From assembly GCA_025355745.1 (NCBI GenBank), contig JANXZA010000177.1, positions 42,224-106,223 on the forward strand: 64,000 nt of DNA. Direction: 5' to 3'. The notes below the pieces were generated by a model, which saw only the letters and a list, made by a program, of their open reading frames with translations, was not told where the DNA came from and did not search any database. The stretch is from Rhizobacter sp. (GTDB taxonomy: Bacteria; Pseudomonadota; Gammaproteobacteria; Burkholderiales; Burkholderiaceae_C). The translations under genes were made by a program, and so were the position numbers. Of the stretch, positions 44,703 through 55,045 are shown piece after piece (within the stretch, counting starts at the first letter, position 1; every line of letters begins with the position of its first letter).

Positions 44703-47162
44703 TCAGCGCGGCGCCGGCCGAACGTTCCAGATCTGGCGGGCGTACTCGCCGATCGTGCGGTCGGACGAGAAAGCACCCATGCCGGCGACGTTCGCAATCG
44801 CCCGCTGCGCCCACTGCGCCGGCTCGCGGTACAGCGCGTCGACCCGGGCCTGCGCGGCCACATACGATTCGTAGTCGGCCAGCAGCAGGTAGTGGTCGCC
44901 GCCCCACAGCAGCGAGTCGACCAGGCTGCGGTAGCGCCCCGGTTCGTCGGGCGAAAACACCCCACCGCCGATCGCGTCGAGCACCGCCTTCAAAGCCGGC
45001 ACGCTCTCGTACCAGCGCAGTGGCTGGTAGCCCTGCTGGCGCAAGGCCTGCACCTCGGGCGTCTTCAAGCCGAAGATGAAGATGTTGGCATCGCCCACCT
45101 GCTCGCGAATCTCGATGTTCGCGCCGTCGTCGGTGCCGATCGTCAGCGCGCCGTTCAGCGCCAGCTTCATGTTGCCGGTGCCCGAGGCCTCGGTGCCGGC
45201 GGTCGAGATCTGCTCCGACAAATCGGCGCCGGGCATGATGGTTTCGGCCACCGACACACCGTAGTTCGGCACGAACACGAGCCTGAGTTTGTTGCCGATG
45301 CGCGGGTCGTGGTTGACGACTGCGCCGATGTCGTGAATCAGCCGGATGATGTTTTTCGCCATCGCATAACTTGACGCCGCCTTGCCGGCGAAGAACACAG
45401 TGCGCGGCACCCAGTCGGCGTTGGGCTCGGCCAGGATCGCCTGGTAGCGCGTCACCACGTGCAGCAGATTCAGCAACTGGCGCTTGTATTCGTGGATGCG
45501 CTTGACCTGCACATCGAACAGGCTGGCCGGGTCGATGACCACACCGCAGTCGCGTTCGACCAGAGCTGCGAGCCTGAGCTTGTTGGCCTGCTTGACGGCG
45601 CTGAAGCGGGCGCGAAATGCGGCGTCGCCGGCATGCTCGTTCAGCGCCCGCAGACGGGTCAGGTCGAGCCGCCAGTCGAGGCCCAACGTGGTGTCGAGCA
45701 AGGTTGCCAGCTCCGGGTTCGCCTGCGCCAGCCAGCGCCGCGGCGTGACGCCGTTCGTCATGTTCGTGAAGCGCTCGGGCCACAGGCTGGCGAAGTCCTT
45801 GAAGATCGTTTGCACCAGCAGTTGCGAGTGCAGCGCCGACACGCCGTTGACCTTGTGGCTGCCGACGATCGACAGGTTCGCCATGCGCACGCGGCGCTCG
45901 CCGCCCTCGTCGATCAGCGACAGGCGCGCCAGAAAGCCGAAGTCGCCGGGGCGATGCTTCGCGGCCAGGTCGAGAAGTTCCTGGTTGATGCGGAAGATGA
46001 TCTCGAGGTGGCGCGGCAGCACGTGCTGCATCAGTGCCACCGGCCAGGTTTCGAGCGCCTCGGGCATCAGCGTGTGGTTGGTGTACGAGAACACCTTGCC
46101 GCACAGCGTCCAGGCATCGGCCCACGCCATGCCGTGCTCGTCGCACAACAGGCGCATCAGCTCGGCCACGCCGATGGCGGGGTGCGTGTCATTCAGATGG
46201 ATCGCGACCTTGTCGGCAAGGTTCACGAGCGTGCCATGTTCGCCGAGGTGGCGAGCGATCAGGTCCTGCATCGACGCGGCGACGAAGAAGTATTCCTGGC
46301 GCAGCCGCAGCTCGCGCCCGGCCGGCGTGCTGTCGTTCGGGTACAGCACCCACGAGATGTTCTCGAACTCGTTCTTCGCGCTGGCGGCGCGCGCGTAGTC
46401 GCCGGTGTTGAAGACGTTCAGGTCGATGTGCGCGGGGGCCGCGGCGCGCCACAGCCGCAAGGTGCTGACCTTGCGCGTGCCGTGGCCCGGCACCACCATG
46501 TCGTAGGCCTTGGCCGCGACCTCGCCGCTCGGGCGCCACAGCGCACGCGCCTCGGTGCCTGAGCTGCCGTCTGCGACCTGGGTGTGTTCGACCCAGCCGC
46601 CGAAGTGCACCGGGTAGGTGATGGCGGGGCGCGCAAACTCCCAGGGCGTGCCGTCTTCGAGCCACGGGTCGGGGTGTTCGACCTGGCAGCCGGCCTTGAT
46701 CTCCTGCGCGAACATGCCGTACTCGTAGCGGATGCCATAGCCGAACGACGGCAGGCCGAGCGTGGCCATCGAGTCGAGGAAGCAGGCCGCCAGCCGCCCC
46801 AGGCCGCCGTTGCCGAGGGCCGCATCGGGTTCGTGGTCGGCCACATCTTCGAGGCGCTGGGCATGGGCGGCCATCGCATCGGCCGCTGCGCCGCGCAGCT
46901 CGAGCGCGGCCAGCGCGTTCGACAAGGTGCGGCCCATCAGGAATTCCATCGACAGGTAATAGACCCGGCGCGCCTTGTCGGCATGCTGCTGTGCCTGGGT
47001 CTCGACCCAGCGCTGCGACAGCCGCTGGCGCGCCACCTGCGACACCGCCAGCATCAGCTCGGCCGGGCTCGCGGCAGCAGGCTGAACGCCCACGTTGTCG
47101 AGCAACTGCTCCTCGATGCGGCGCGCCACGTCGTCGGTTGGTGAAGGGAAACTCGATTTCAC
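44703..47162 (-). CDS. glgP: Glycogen/starch/alpha-glucan phosphorylase
   Basis: It releases glucose-1-phosphate from glycogen chains. The 819-residue product has [54 protein letters not shown] and the PLP-binding [29 protein letters not shown]. The start GTG at 47162 has GAGGAC upstream and gives the typical length; the 1030-aa frame is too long. It is first in the minus-strand operon and divergent from glgC. Confidence 0.94.
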   Translation of the reverse strand: MKSSFPSPTDDVARRIEEQLLDNVGVQPAAASPAELMLAVSQVARQRLSQRWVETQAQQHADKARRVYYLSMEFLMGRTLSNALAALELRGAAADAMAAHAQRLEDVADHEPDAALGNGGLGRLAACFLDSMATLGLPSFGYGIRYEYGMFAQEIKAGCQVEHPDPWLEDGTPWEFARPAITYPVHFGGWVEHTQVADGSSGTEARALWRPSGEVAAKAYDMVVPGHGTRKVSTLRLWRAAAPAHIDLNVFNTGDYARAASAKNEFENISWVLYPNDSTPAGRELRLRQEYFFVAASMQDLIARHLGEHGTLVNLADKVAIHLNDTHPAIGVAELMRLLCDEHGMAWADAWTLCGKVFSYTNHTLMPEALETWPVALMQHVLPRHLEIIFRINQELLDLAAKHRPGDFGFLARLSLIDEGGERRVRMANLSIVGSHKVNGVSALHSQLLVQTIFKDFASLWPERFTNMTNGVTPRRWLAQANPELATLLDTTLGLDWRLDLTRLRALNEHAGDAAFRARFSAVKQANKLRLAALVERDCGVVIDPASLFDVQVKRIHEYKRQLLNLLHVVTRYQAILAEPNADWVPRTVFFAGKAASSYAMAKNIIRLIHDIGAVVNHDPRIGNKLRLVFVPNYGVSVAETIMPGADLSEQISTAGTEASGTGNMKLALNGALTIGTDDGANIEIREQVGDANIFIFGLKTPEVQALRQQGYQPLRWYESVPALKAVLDAIGGGVFSPDEPGRYRSLVDSLLWGGDHYLLLADYESYVAAQARVDALYREPAQWAQRAIANVAGMGAFSSDRTIGEYARQIWNVRPAPR

Positions 47163-47427
47163 GCGAAGGTCCTCATGGCACAGACTGGAACGGGTTGGCT
47201 CGGCGGCTGGGCCGATGCCGAGCCCGGCGAAGTGTCGCATCAAGGCATGCGTGTTCGCGTCCTGACGCTTGCAATTTTCGGGCTTTCGAGGCGTGTCGCG
47301 CGCCTGCCACCGAAGCCGACAGGCCGCGCAGATTCGGGTTGACCGGGCTTGTTGAATGAACGCGAAAGCAGCCACACTGTCGCCATGCGCAGCGTGGCGC
47401 AGTGCTCGCCGAACCGGAGACGCCAAC

Positions 47428-48696
47428 GTGACCCCCGACGAACTTGCCCTCAGCCTGGACCTTCCGAAACGCGCCGTCGCGCTGGTGCTGGCCGGTGGCC
47501 GCGGCAGCCGCCTGAAGAGCCTGACCGACCGCCGCGCCAAGCCGGCGGTGTACTTCGGCGGCAAGTTTCGCATCGTCGATTTCGCGCTCTCCAACTGCCT
47601 GAACTCGGGCATCCGGCGCATCGGCGTGATCACCCAGTACAAGTCGCACAGCCTGTTGCGCCACGTGCAGCGCGGCTGGGGTTTCCTGAAGACCGAGATG
47701 AACGAGTTCGTCGACCTGCTGCCGGCCCAGCAGCGCACCGACGACGAGAGCTGGTACCGCGGCACCGCCGATGCCGTATACCAGAACCAGGACATCCTGG
47801 CCAGCTACGGCGCCGACTACATCGTGGTGCTGGCCGGCGACCACATCTACAAGATGAACTACGCGCTGATGCTGGCCGACCATGTGGCCAAAGGGCGCGA
47901 CTGCACGGTGGGCTGCATCGCCGTGCCGCGCGCCGAGGCGAGCGCCTTCGGCGTGATGGCGGTCGACGCGAACCACATCATCACCGAGTTCGTCGAGAAG
48001 CCCGCCGACCCGCCGGCCATGCCCGGCGACCCGACGCGCTCGCTGGCCAGCATGGGCATCTACATCTTCAATGCGCGCTATCTCTACAAGGAACTCGAGC
48101 GCGACATCAACGACCCCGAGTCGAGCCACGACTTCGGCAAGGACATCATTCCGCGCGCCGTGCGCAACGGCAATGCGGCGGCGCATCCGTTCTCCTTAAG
48201 CGCGGTCGGCACGCGGCTGCATCAGGAGCCGTACTGGCGCGACGTCGGCACGATCGACGCGTACTGGGAGGCGAACATCGACCTCACTGCTACCGACCCG
48301 CTGCTCAACCTCTACGACACGCACTGGCCGATCTGGACCTATCAAGCGCAGTTGCCACCGGCCAAGTTCGTCCACAACCAGGCTGACCGGCGCGGCATGG
48401 CGATCGAGTCGATGGTGTCGGGGGGCTGCATCGTGTCGGGCCAGGTCGGGCGCTCGGTGCTGTTTTCGCTGGTGCGCGTGCACTCGTTCTCGACCGTCAA
48501 CTGGTCGCTGCTGCTGCCCGAGGTTCAGGTCGGGCGCGGCGCGCGGCTGACGCGTTGCGTCGTCGATCGCGGCTGCAAGATCCCAGACGGCATGGTCATC
48601 GGCGAAGACCCGGTGCTTGATGCGCAGCGCTTCGTGCGCTCCGAAAACGGCATCACGCTGGTGACCTCGGCGATGCTGGAAAAGCTCCGCCCATGA
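47428..48696 (+). CDS. glgC: Glucose-1-phosphate adenylyltransferase GlgC
   Basis: It makes ADP-glucose, the committed step of bacterial glycogen synthesis. The product from the GTG at 47428 is 422 aa with [84 protein letters not shown], and a C-terminal left-handed beta helix. GGAG precedes the GTG; an ATG at 47356 would add 24 atypical residues. The gene overlaps glgA by 4 nt. It is divergent from glgP, with about 265 nt in between that should hold both promoters. Confidence 0.93.
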   Translation: MTPDELALSLDLPKRAVALVLAGGRGSRLKSLTDRRAKPAVYFGGKFRIVDFALSNCLNSGIRRIGVITQYKSHSLLRHVQRGWGFLKTEMNEFVDLLPAQQRTDDESWYRGTADAVYQNQDILASYGADYIVVLAGDHIYKMNYALMLADHVAKGRDCTVGCIAVPRAEASAFGVMAVDANHIITEFVEKPADPPAMPGDPTRSLASMGIYIFNARYLYKELERDINDPESSHDFGKDIIPRAVRNGNAAAHPFSLSAVGTRLHQEPYWRDVGTIDAYWEANIDLTATDPLLNLYDTHWPIWTYQAQLPPAKFVHNQADRRGMAIESMVSGGCIVSGQVGRSVLFSLVRVHSFSTVNWSLLLPEVQVGRGARLTRCVVDRGCKIPDGMVIGEDPVLDAQRFVRSENGITLVTSAMLEKLRP

Positions 48697-50156
48697 AGGT
48701 TCTGCACGTCGGTGCCGAAGTCGTTCCACTCGTCAAGACCGGCGGCCTGGCCGATGTGCTGGGCGCCTTGCCGCAGGCGCTGATCGAGCAGGGCGCCGAC
48801 GTTCGCCTGCTGCTGCCCGGTCTGCCGCCGATCCTGGCGGCGGTCTCGAACCTCGCCACCGTGTTCGAGTTCGGGCCGCTGTTCGGTGCCGCACGCATCG
48901 CCCTGCGGCTCGGCCGCATGCCGCACAGCGAGGTGCCGGTCTACGTTATCGATGCTCCCTATCTGTACCGGCGCAACGGTGGCCCGTATCAAAGCGATGA
49001 CGGCTGCGAGTGGGCCGACAACCTGCAGCGTTTCGCGCTGCTCGGCTGGGCTGGCGCGCACCTCGCCGCGGGCGAGCTCGACCCAGCCTGGGCGCCCGAC
49101 GTGCTGCACGCCCACGACTGGCACGCCGCGATGGCCTGCGCCTATGTGGCAGCCCACCCCGGCACGCGGGCGCGCAGCGTGTTCACCGTCCACAACCTCG
49201 CCTACCAGGGCCTGTTTCCGAGCGACGACTTCCGGCTCCTCGGCCTGCCGTCGCGCTTCATGGCCTCGACCGGGCTGGAGTACCACCACCAGCTGTCGTT
49301 CATGAAGGCCGGGCTCAAGTTCGCCGGCCGCGTCACGACCGTCAGCCCGACCTATGCGCGCGAGATCGCGACGCCCGAATTCGGCTGCGGCCTGGACGGC
49401 GTGATTCGCAGCCGGGCCGGTGCCGTGCACGGCATCCTGAACGGCGTCGACGGCGCCATCTGGGATCCGGCCACCGACGCCGGCCTGGCCGCACGCTACT
49501 CGGCACGCAAGTCGGCGGGCAAGGTAGCCTGCAAGGCGGCGCTGCAAACCGAGCTGGGGCTGGAACTGCGCGCCAATGCGCCGCTGTTCGGTGTCGTCAG
49601 CCGGCTCACCTCGCAAAAGGGACTCGATCTGCTGCTCGACGCCTTGCCGGTGTTGCTGCGGGGTGGCGCTCAGCTGGCCGTGCAAGGCTCGGGCGACGCG
49701 GCCCTGGAAGCTGCCTTCGCGGCTGCAGCCCGCGCCCACCCGTTGGCGGTTGCGGTGCGCATCGGCTATGACGAGGCCTTCGCGCACCGGCTCATCGCCG
49801 GTGCCGACGCCATCGTCGTGCCCTCGCGTTTCGAGCCTTGCGGCCTGACCCAGTTGTACGGCCTGCGCTACGGCACCTTGCCGGTGGTGCGGCGTGTCGG
49901 CGGCCTCGCCGACACGGTGGTCGACGCCAGCGATGAGGCGGTGCGCAGCGGCCGCGCGACCGGCTTCGGGTTCGATGGCGCTTCAGCGGCCGAGTTGGGC
50001 GGGGCGCTGCAACGCGCCCTCAGCGCCTTCGCCCGGCCGACCCTGTGGAAGGCCTTGATGGCGTCGGCGATGGCGCAAGACTTCTCTTGGGAAGGTTCCG
50101 CAAAGGCCTATGGCTTGCTCTACGAGTCTTTGACAACCGAGGGGCCGACACGCTGA
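48693..50156 (+). CDS. glgA: Glycogen synthase GlgA
   Basis: A GT5 glucosyltransferase of 487 aa that extends alpha-1,4 chains from ADP-glucose. [27 protein letters not shown] carries the KTGGL donor-binding motif; [30 protein letters not shown] and [34 protein letters not shown] are conserved synthase segments. Its ATG overlaps the glgC stop (ATGA), so the two enzymes are coupled. Confidence 0.95.
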   Translation: MKVLHVGAEVVPLVKTGGLADVLGALPQALIEQGADVRLLLPGLPPILAAVSNLATVFEFGPLFGAARIALRLGRMPHSEVPVYVIDAPYLYRRNGGPYQSDDGCEWADNLQRFALLGWAGAHLAAGELDPAWAPDVLHAHDWHAAMACAYVAAHPGTRARSVFTVHNLAYQGLFPSDDFRLLGLPSRFMASTGLEYHHQLSFMKAGLKFAGRVTTVSPTYAREIATPEFGCGLDGVIRSRAGAVHGILNGVDGAIWDPATDAGLAARYSARKSAGKVACKAALQTELGLELRANAPLFGVVSRLTSQKGLDLLLDALPVLLRGGAQLAVQGSGDAALEAAFAAAARAHPLAVAVRIGYDEAFAHRLIAGADAIVVPSRFEPCGLTQLYGLRYGTLPVVRRVGGLADTVVDASDEAVRSGRATGFGFDGASAAELGGALQRALSAFARPTLWKALMASAMAQDFSWEGSAKAYGLLYESLTTEGPTR

Positions 50157-50198
50157 TGGAATCGAACCCGCAGCCGCGCCGCATCGCGCGCCGCAGTC

Positions 50199-50666
50199 CT
50201 ATCCCTCGTGGCCCGCCACCAGGTGCTTCATGCGGTTCCAGGCCTGGCGCGCCGTCAGGCCCGACTTCACGCCGGTGCCTTTTTCGCGCCGGTCCATCGC
50301 CATCTGCAACGCCACCAGCAAGCCATGCTTCTGGGCCGAGAAGCTGGTGCAGCGCGCCCGGCCACCCTCGCTCCAGGAGACCGCGAAGTAGAGGTAGGCG
50401 GTGTCGCTGAACACGGCATAGCTGGGTCGAATGCCGACCAGCCCGCTGGTGTTATTGGATGGTTCGCGCGACCGCGGGCCGCTGCGCGACTCGACCGGAA
50501 CAGCGCGCTTTTGCATCGCGCGCTCGGCCTTGCGCGCCTTGGCAAGCGCCTTGACATCACCGCCGTGCAAGCGCGACGCAAAGAATTTCGTCAGCGTCGC
50601 GTGGCGCGGTCCGACGCGGACTTGATAGCCCTGCGACGAGCCGCTGTTGATGGTTTGGATGGGCAT
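50199..50666 (-). CDS. Small protein with AP2-like repeats (putative DNA-binding)
   Basis: A 155-residue product from ATG 50666. Two similar segments, GYQVRVGPRHATLTKFF(...)GGDVKALAKARKAERAM and SGLVGIRPSYAVFSDTAYLYFAVSWSEGGRARCTSFSAQKHGLLVALQMAMDRRE, have the beta-beta-beta-helix rhythm of AP2/integrase-type DNA-binding domains, which occur in bacteria, often next to mobile elements. I am not certain of the assignment. The track frame upstream of 50666 runs into the tRNA-Ser gene and should not be translated. Confidence 0.6.
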   Translation of the reverse strand: MPIQTINSGSSQGYQVRVGPRHATLTKFFASRLHGGDVKALAKARKAERAMQKRAVPVESRSGPRSREPSNNTSGLVGIRPSYAVFSDTAYLYFAVSWSEGGRARCTSFSAQKHGLLVALQMAMDRREKGTGVKSGLTARQAWNRMKHLVAGHEG

Positions 50667-50724
50667 GTGCTGGCCTCTCGCGACACGGGCCGGGCAGATA
50701 CGCCGGCCCGCGCTCCGTGCTGGT

Positions 50725-50815
50725 TGGCGGAGAGATCGGGATTCGAACCCGAGGGGGGTTATTAGCCCCCACACGCTTTCCAGGCGTGCGACTTAAACCG
50801 CTCATCCACCTCTCC
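50725..50815 (-). tRNA. tRNA-Ser (anticodon GGA)
   Basis: On the minus strand the sequence folds as a class II tRNA: acceptor GGAGAGG/CTCTCC, D arm, anticodon stem CACGC/GCGTG with loop CTGGAAA, a long variable arm (GGGGGCTAATAACCCCCC) and T arm GGTTCGAATCC. CCA is encoded at the 3' end (50725-50727). The anticodon is GGA, so it reads UCC/UCU serine codons. Confidence 0.95.
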
Positions 50816-50828
50816 GGGGATGCCGAGT

Positions 50829-51197
50829 TTAGCCCACGGGCTGCAGCGCATGGGCCCGCAAGGCCGGCAGCGTGACGAAGTCGAGCGCGCGCTCGTGGGT
50901 GCACTCGAGCAGCACCGGCGGCGCCACGTTGGCCTCGAAGGCCTCTTGCCAGCGCAGCGCGCACAGGCACCAGCGGTCGCCGTCGTGCAGGCCGCGAAAG
51001 CGGTACTCGGGGCGCGGCGTGCTCAGGTCGTTGCCGCGCCCCGCCGAGAAGGCCAGGAACTCGACCGTGACCTTCACGCACACCACATGGCTGCCGCTGT
51101 CGTCTTCGGCGGTGTTGCAGCAGCCGTCGCGAAAGTAGCCGGTCAGCGGGTCGTAGGAACAGGGCACGAGGGCGGTGCCCAGCACGTTGAAGGTCAT
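50829..51197 (-). CDS. DUF2237 family protein
   Basis: A 122-residue cytosolic protein of unknown function. NVLGTALVPCSYDPLTGYFRDGCCNTAEDDSGSHVVCVKVT, EFLAFSAGRGNDLSTPRPEYRFRGL and DRWCLCALRWQEAFEANVAPPVLLECTHERAL are near-verbatim family signatures, with several conserved Cys. It overlaps the SPFH gene's stop (ATGA), so it is the distal gene of a short operon. Confidence 0.9.
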   Translation of the reverse strand: MTFNVLGTALVPCSYDPLTGYFRDGCCNTAEDDSGSHVVCVKVTVEFLAFSAGRGNDLSTPRPEYRFRGLHDGDRWCLCALRWQEAFEANVAPPVLLECTHERALDFVTLPALRAHALQPVG

Positions 51198-52117
51198 GGC
51201 CGGCCGGCTCCGGGCGGGGCGGTCTTCATCAAGGCCATCGCCGTGCCGATCAAGGCCGCGACCTCGCTCATGTTGCCCGGCACGATCATCGTGTTGTTCT
51301 TCTGGGCCAGATGCGCATAGGCCTCGACGGCCTTCTCGGCCACCTTGAGCTGCACCGCCTGTTCGCCGCCCGGCGACCGGATCGCCTCGGCGATCTTGCG
51401 GATCGCTTCGGCCGTGGCATCGGCCACCGCGATGATGGCGGCGGCCTCGCCCTGGGCCTTGTTGATCTCGGCCTGGCGCTGGCCTTCGGAGCGTGCGATG
51501 AAGGCCTCGCGCTCACCGGTGGCGATGTTGATCTGCTCCTGCTTGCGGCCTTCGCTGGCGGCGATCAGGGCGCGCTTCTCGCGCTCGGCGGTGATCTGAG
51601 CCTGCATCGAATGCAGGATCGCGGCCGGTGGCGTCAGGTCCTTGATCTCGTAGCGCAGCACCTTCACGCCCCAGTTGGCGGCCGCCTCGTCGAGCGACGC
51701 CACCACCGACAGGTTGATGTGGTCGCGCTCCTCGAAGGTCTTGTCGAGCTCCATCTTGCCGATCACCGAGCGCAGCAGGGTCTGCGCGAGTTGCGTGATG
51801 GCCGAGAGGTAGTTGCTCGACCCGTAGCTCGCGCGCATCGGGTCGGTCACCTGGAAATAGATGATGCCGTCAACCTGCAGCTGGGTGTTGTCCTTGGTGA
51901 TGCAGACCTGGCTCGGCACGTCGAGCGGCACTTCCTTCAGGGAGTGCTTGTACGCCACGCGCTCGATGAAGGGCACGACGAATTTCAGCCCCGGCGTGAG
52001 TGTGCGGTCGTACTTGCCGAGCCGCTCAACCACCCAGGCGTGCTGCTGCGGCACGATCTTGATGGTGCGCACAACGAACAGCGCGGCGATGACGGCGAGG
52101 ATGAGGGCGAATTCCAT
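51194..52117 (-). CDS. SPFH/band 7 membrane protein (QmcA/stomatin-like)
   Basis: A 307-residue protein with one N-terminal membrane span (MEFALILAVIAALFVVRTIKIVPQQ) and a PHB/SPFH domain: HAWVVERLGKYDRTLTPGLKFVVPFIERVAYKHSLKE, then a coiled-coil region (ITAEREKRALIAASEGRKQEQINIATGEREAFIARSEG) that lets such proteins oligomerise. It typically works with an NfeD partner in membrane quality control. The NfeD gene is 51 nt upstream on the same strand. Confidence 0.93.
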   Translation of the reverse strand: MEFALILAVIAALFVVRTIKIVPQQHAWVVERLGKYDRTLTPGLKFVVPFIERVAYKHSLKEVPLDVPSQVCITKDNTQLQVDGIIYFQVTDPMRASYGSSNYLSAITQLAQTLLRSVIGKMELDKTFEERDHINLSVVASLDEAAANWGVKVLRYEIKDLTPPAAILHSMQAQITAEREKRALIAASEGRKQEQINIATGEREAFIARSEGQRQAEINKAQGEAAAIIAVADATAEAIRKIAEAIRSPGGEQAVQLKVAEKAVEAYAHLAQKNNTMIVPGNMSEVAALIGTAMALMKTAPPGAGRP

Positions 52118-52168
52118 GCGGTGCTTTCAACGGAGATGATCAGTATGCTGAGGGATGCTGCCGAAGCA

Positions 52169-52612
52169 TCATTCCGCCGTACGCCCCGGCGCGACGACGA
52201 GCCAGTTGCCTTCGACCGCCACGATGCGGTGCTCGCCCGCCGTCGGCGCTTCACCGGGCGCCAGCCGCGCGGTCCAGGCCGAGCCGCGGTAGTCGACGCG
52301 GGCCGTGCCGTCGCCCTGCCACGCGACGACGTTGACGCGTTCGCCGATGTCCAGGTTCACGTCGCGGTTCTCGCGCGCCGGCGCGCTGTGGGGTTGGTTG
52401 AAGCGGCGCCAGTGCCAGACGGCAGTGGCGCCGCCGCCGACGATCGCGGCGACGATGATCTGCACGCTCGAGGCCGCGCCCAGGTGCGCGGCCACGGCCG
52501 CAGCGGCCAGGCCGAGCGCCATCATCAGCAGGTAGAACGTGCCAGTGGCCAGTTCGACCGCGACCGCCACACCGGCCGCAACCCACCAGACCGTGGCGCA
52601 GGAAATGTCCAT
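52169..52612 (-). CDS. NfeD-family membrane protein
   Basis: A 147-residue partner of SPFH proteins. Two to three membrane spans (VWWVAAGVAVAVELATGTFYLLMMALGLAAAAVAAHLG; VQIIVAAIVGGGATAVWHW) are followed by an OB-fold tail (NLDIGERVNVVAWQGDGTARVDYRGSAWTARL) as in short NfeD1b-type proteins. AAAGGAA precedes the ATG at 52612. It is first in the NfeD-SPFH-DUF2237 operon. Confidence 0.9.
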   Translation of the reverse strand: MDISCATVWWVAAGVAVAVELATGTFYLLMMALGLAAAAVAAHLGAASSVQIIVAAIVGGGATAVWHWRRFNQPHSAPARENRDVNLDIGERVNVVAWQGDGTARVDYRGSAWTARLAPGEAPTAGEHRIVAVEGNWLVVAPGRTAE

Positions 52613-52743
52613 TCGAATTCCTTTCGGCACATGCCGCCACCGAGTGTAGGCGCGCGGCGAGCAGGGCGGCCCGGCGCGTCTGGTGCTGGCCCTACACTGC
52701 GCGTTTTGTCTGCACCGCCCCTGCGCCACCCGAGGCCCCGACC

Positions 52744-55002
52744 ATGCTGCGTTTCAACTTTCCCATCGTCATCATCGACGAAGACTTCCGCTCCGAAAAC
52801 ACCTCGGGCCTGGGCATCCGGGCGCTCGCGCAGGCGATCGAGAAAGAAGGCTTCGAGGTGCTGGGCGCCACGACGTATGGCGACCTGAGCCAGTTCGCGC
52901 AGCAGCAAAGCCGCGCCAGCGCCTTCATCCTGTCGATCGACGATGAAGAGTTCACGCCAGGTCCGGAACTCGACCCGGCGGTGCTGAACCTGCGCAAGTT
53001 CATCGAGGAGGTGCGCTTCAAGAACGCCGAGGTGCCGATCTACCTGTACGGCGAGACGCGCACGTCGCAGCATTTGCCGAACGACATCCTGCGCGAACTG
53101 CACGGCTTCATCCACATGTTCGAGGACACGCCGGAGTTCGTCGCGCGCCACATCATCCGCGAGGCCAGGAGCTACATGGACGGCCTCGCGCCGCCGTTCT
53201 TCAAGGCCCTGGTCGACTACGCGCAGGACGGCTCGTATTCGTGGCACTGCCCCGGCCACTCGGGCGGCGTGGCATTCCTGAAGAGCCCGGTCGGGCGCAT
53301 GTTCCACCAGTTCTTCGGCGAGAACATGCTGCGCGCCGACGTCTGCAATTCGGTCGACGAACTCGGCCAGTTGCTCGACCACACCGGCCCGATCTTCGAG
53401 AGCGAGCGCAACGCGGCGCGCATCTTCAACGCCGACCACTGCTTCTTCGTCACCAACGGCACCAGCACCAGCAACAAGATGGTCTGGCACCACGCGGTGG
53501 CTCCGGGCGATGTGGTGGTGGTGGATCGCAACTGCCATGTCTCGATCCTGCACGCCATCATCATGACCGGCGCGGTGCCGGTGTTCCTGCGGCCGACGCG
53601 CAACCAGTACGGCATCATCGGCCCGATCCCGCAAAGCGAGTTCTCGCCCGCCAACATCCGCAAGAAGATTAGCGCGAATCCGCTGCTTGCCGGCGTCGAT
53701 GCGAAGACGGTGAAGCCGCGGATCCTGACCTTGACCCAGAGCACCTACGACGGCGTGCTCTACAACACCGAGACCATCAAGCACTCGCTCGACGGCTACA
53801 TCGACACCCTGCACTTCGACGAAGCCTGGCTGCCGCACGCCGCTTTCCACAAGTTCTACGGCACCTTCCATTCAATGGGCAAGAACCGCAAGCGCCCGAA
53901 GGACCAACTGGTTTTCGCCACCCAGTCGACGCACAAGTTGCTGGCGGGCATCAGCCAGGCCTCGCAGGTTCTGGTGCAGGACTCGACCGATCGCAAGCTC
54001 GACCGGCACCTCTTCAACGAGGCCTATCTGATGCACAGCTCGACCAGCCCGCAGTACGCGATCATCGCCAGCTGCGATGTGGCTGCGGCGATGATGGAAG
54101 CGCCCGGCGGGCCGGCGCTGGTCGAGGAAAGCATTGCCGAAGCGCTCGACTTCCGGCGCGCGATGCGCAAGGTCGAGAAGGACTATGGCAAGGACTGGTG
54201 GTTCAAGGTCTGGGGCCCCGACAAGCTGGTTGACGAGGGCATCGGCCGCAGCGCCGACTGGGTGCTGAAGGCGGGCGCCAAGTGGCACGGCTTCGGCGAC
54301 CTGGCCGAGGGCTTCAACCTGCTCGACCCGATCAAGAGCACCATCATCACGCCGGGCCTGGACATGTCGGGCAAGTTTGCCAAGACCGGCATCCCGGCGG
54401 CCATCGTCACCAAGTTTCTGGTCGAGCATGGTGTGATCGTCGAGAAGACCGGCCTGTACTCGTTCTTCATCATGTTCACGATCGGCATCACGAAGGGCCG
54501 CTGGAACACGCTGCTGACCGCGCTGCAGCAGTTCAAGGACGACTACGACCGGAACCAGCCTCTGTGGCGCATCCTGCCCGAGTTCTGCGCGGTCCATCCG
54601 CGCTATGAACGCATGGGGCTGCGCGATCTGTCGCAAAGCATCCACGAGATGTACGCGAAGGGCGACATCGCACGCCTGACGACCGAGATGTATTTGTCAG
54701 ACCTGCAACCGGCGATGAAGCCGAGCGACGCCTTCGCGCACATCGCGCACCGCAAGACCGAGCGCGTCTCGATCGACGACCTGGAAGGCCGCATCACGAC
54801 CTCGCTGCTGACGCCGTACCCACCGGGCATTCCGCTGCTGATTCCGGGCGAGCGCTTCAACAAGAAGATCGTCGACTACCTGAAGTTCACGCGCCAGTTC
54901 AACGCCGCATTTCCCGGTTTCGACACCGATGTGCACGGGCTCGTGGAATCCGACGGCGACGCTGGCACGCACTGCTACTTCGTCGACTGCGTGCGGGGCT
55001 GA
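52744..55002 (+). CDS. Orn/Lys/Arg decarboxylase (class I, PLP-dependent)
   Basis: A 752-residue decarboxylase that removes CO2 from a basic amino acid to give a polyamine or cadaverine. The N-terminal wing domain starts MLRFNFPIVIIDEDFRSENTSGLGIRAL; the PLP domain has WHCPGHSGGVAFLKSPVG, VTNGTSTSNKMVWH, DEAWLPHAAFHKFY and TQSTHKLLAGISQAS with the cofactor Lys (about residue 397). The C-terminal domain ends with HCYFVDCVRG. Sequence alone does not decide between arginine, lysine and ornithine. The gene stands alone on the plus strand. Confidence 0.93.
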   Translation: MLRFNFPIVIIDEDFRSENTSGLGIRALAQAIEKEGFEVLGATTYGDLSQFAQQQSRASAFILSIDDEEFTPGPELDPAVLNLRKFIEEVRFKNAEVPIYLYGETRTSQHLPNDILRELHGFIHMFEDTPEFVARHIIREARSYMDGLAPPFFKALVDYAQDGSYSWHCPGHSGGVAFLKSPVGRMFHQFFGENMLRADVCNSVDELGQLLDHTGPIFESERNAARIFNADHCFFVTNGTSTSNKMVWHHAVAPGDVVVVDRNCHVSILHAIIMTGAVPVFLRPTRNQYGIIGPIPQSEFSPANIRKKISANPLLAGVDAKTVKPRILTLTQSTYDGVLYNTETIKHSLDGYIDTLHFDEAWLPHAAFHKFYGTFHSMGKNRKRPKDQLVFATQSTHKLLAGISQASQVLVQDSTDRKLDRHLFNEAYLMHSSTSPQYAIIASCDVAAAMMEAPGGPALVEESIAEALDFRRAMRKVEKDYGKDWWFKVWGPDKLVDEGIGRSADWVLKAGAKWHGFGDLAEGFNLLDPIKSTIITPGLDMSGKFAKTGIPAAIVTKFLVEHGVIVEKTGLYSFFIMFTIGITKGRWNTLLTALQQFKDDYDRNQPLWRILPEFCAVHPRYERMGLRDLSQSIHEMYAKGDIARLTTEMYLSDLQPAMKPSDAFAHIAHRKTERVSIDDLEGRITTSLLTPYPPGIPLLIPGERFNKKIVDYLKFTRQFNAAFPGFDTDVHGLVESDGDAGTHCYFVDCVRG

Positions 55003-55045
55003 TCGGTCTGCTGACGGGTCTTCAGAACGGCCGGCTGACTGCGCT

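Noticed and set aside
44703-47795. 1030-aa version of glgP
   Set aside because: Extends 211 codons past a well-placed GTG with Shine-Dalgarno; GlgP is about 820 aa.
50199-50774. 191-aa version of the AP2-like ORF
   Set aside because: Its first 36 codons read through the tRNA-Ser gene; the ATG at 50666 is the sensible start.
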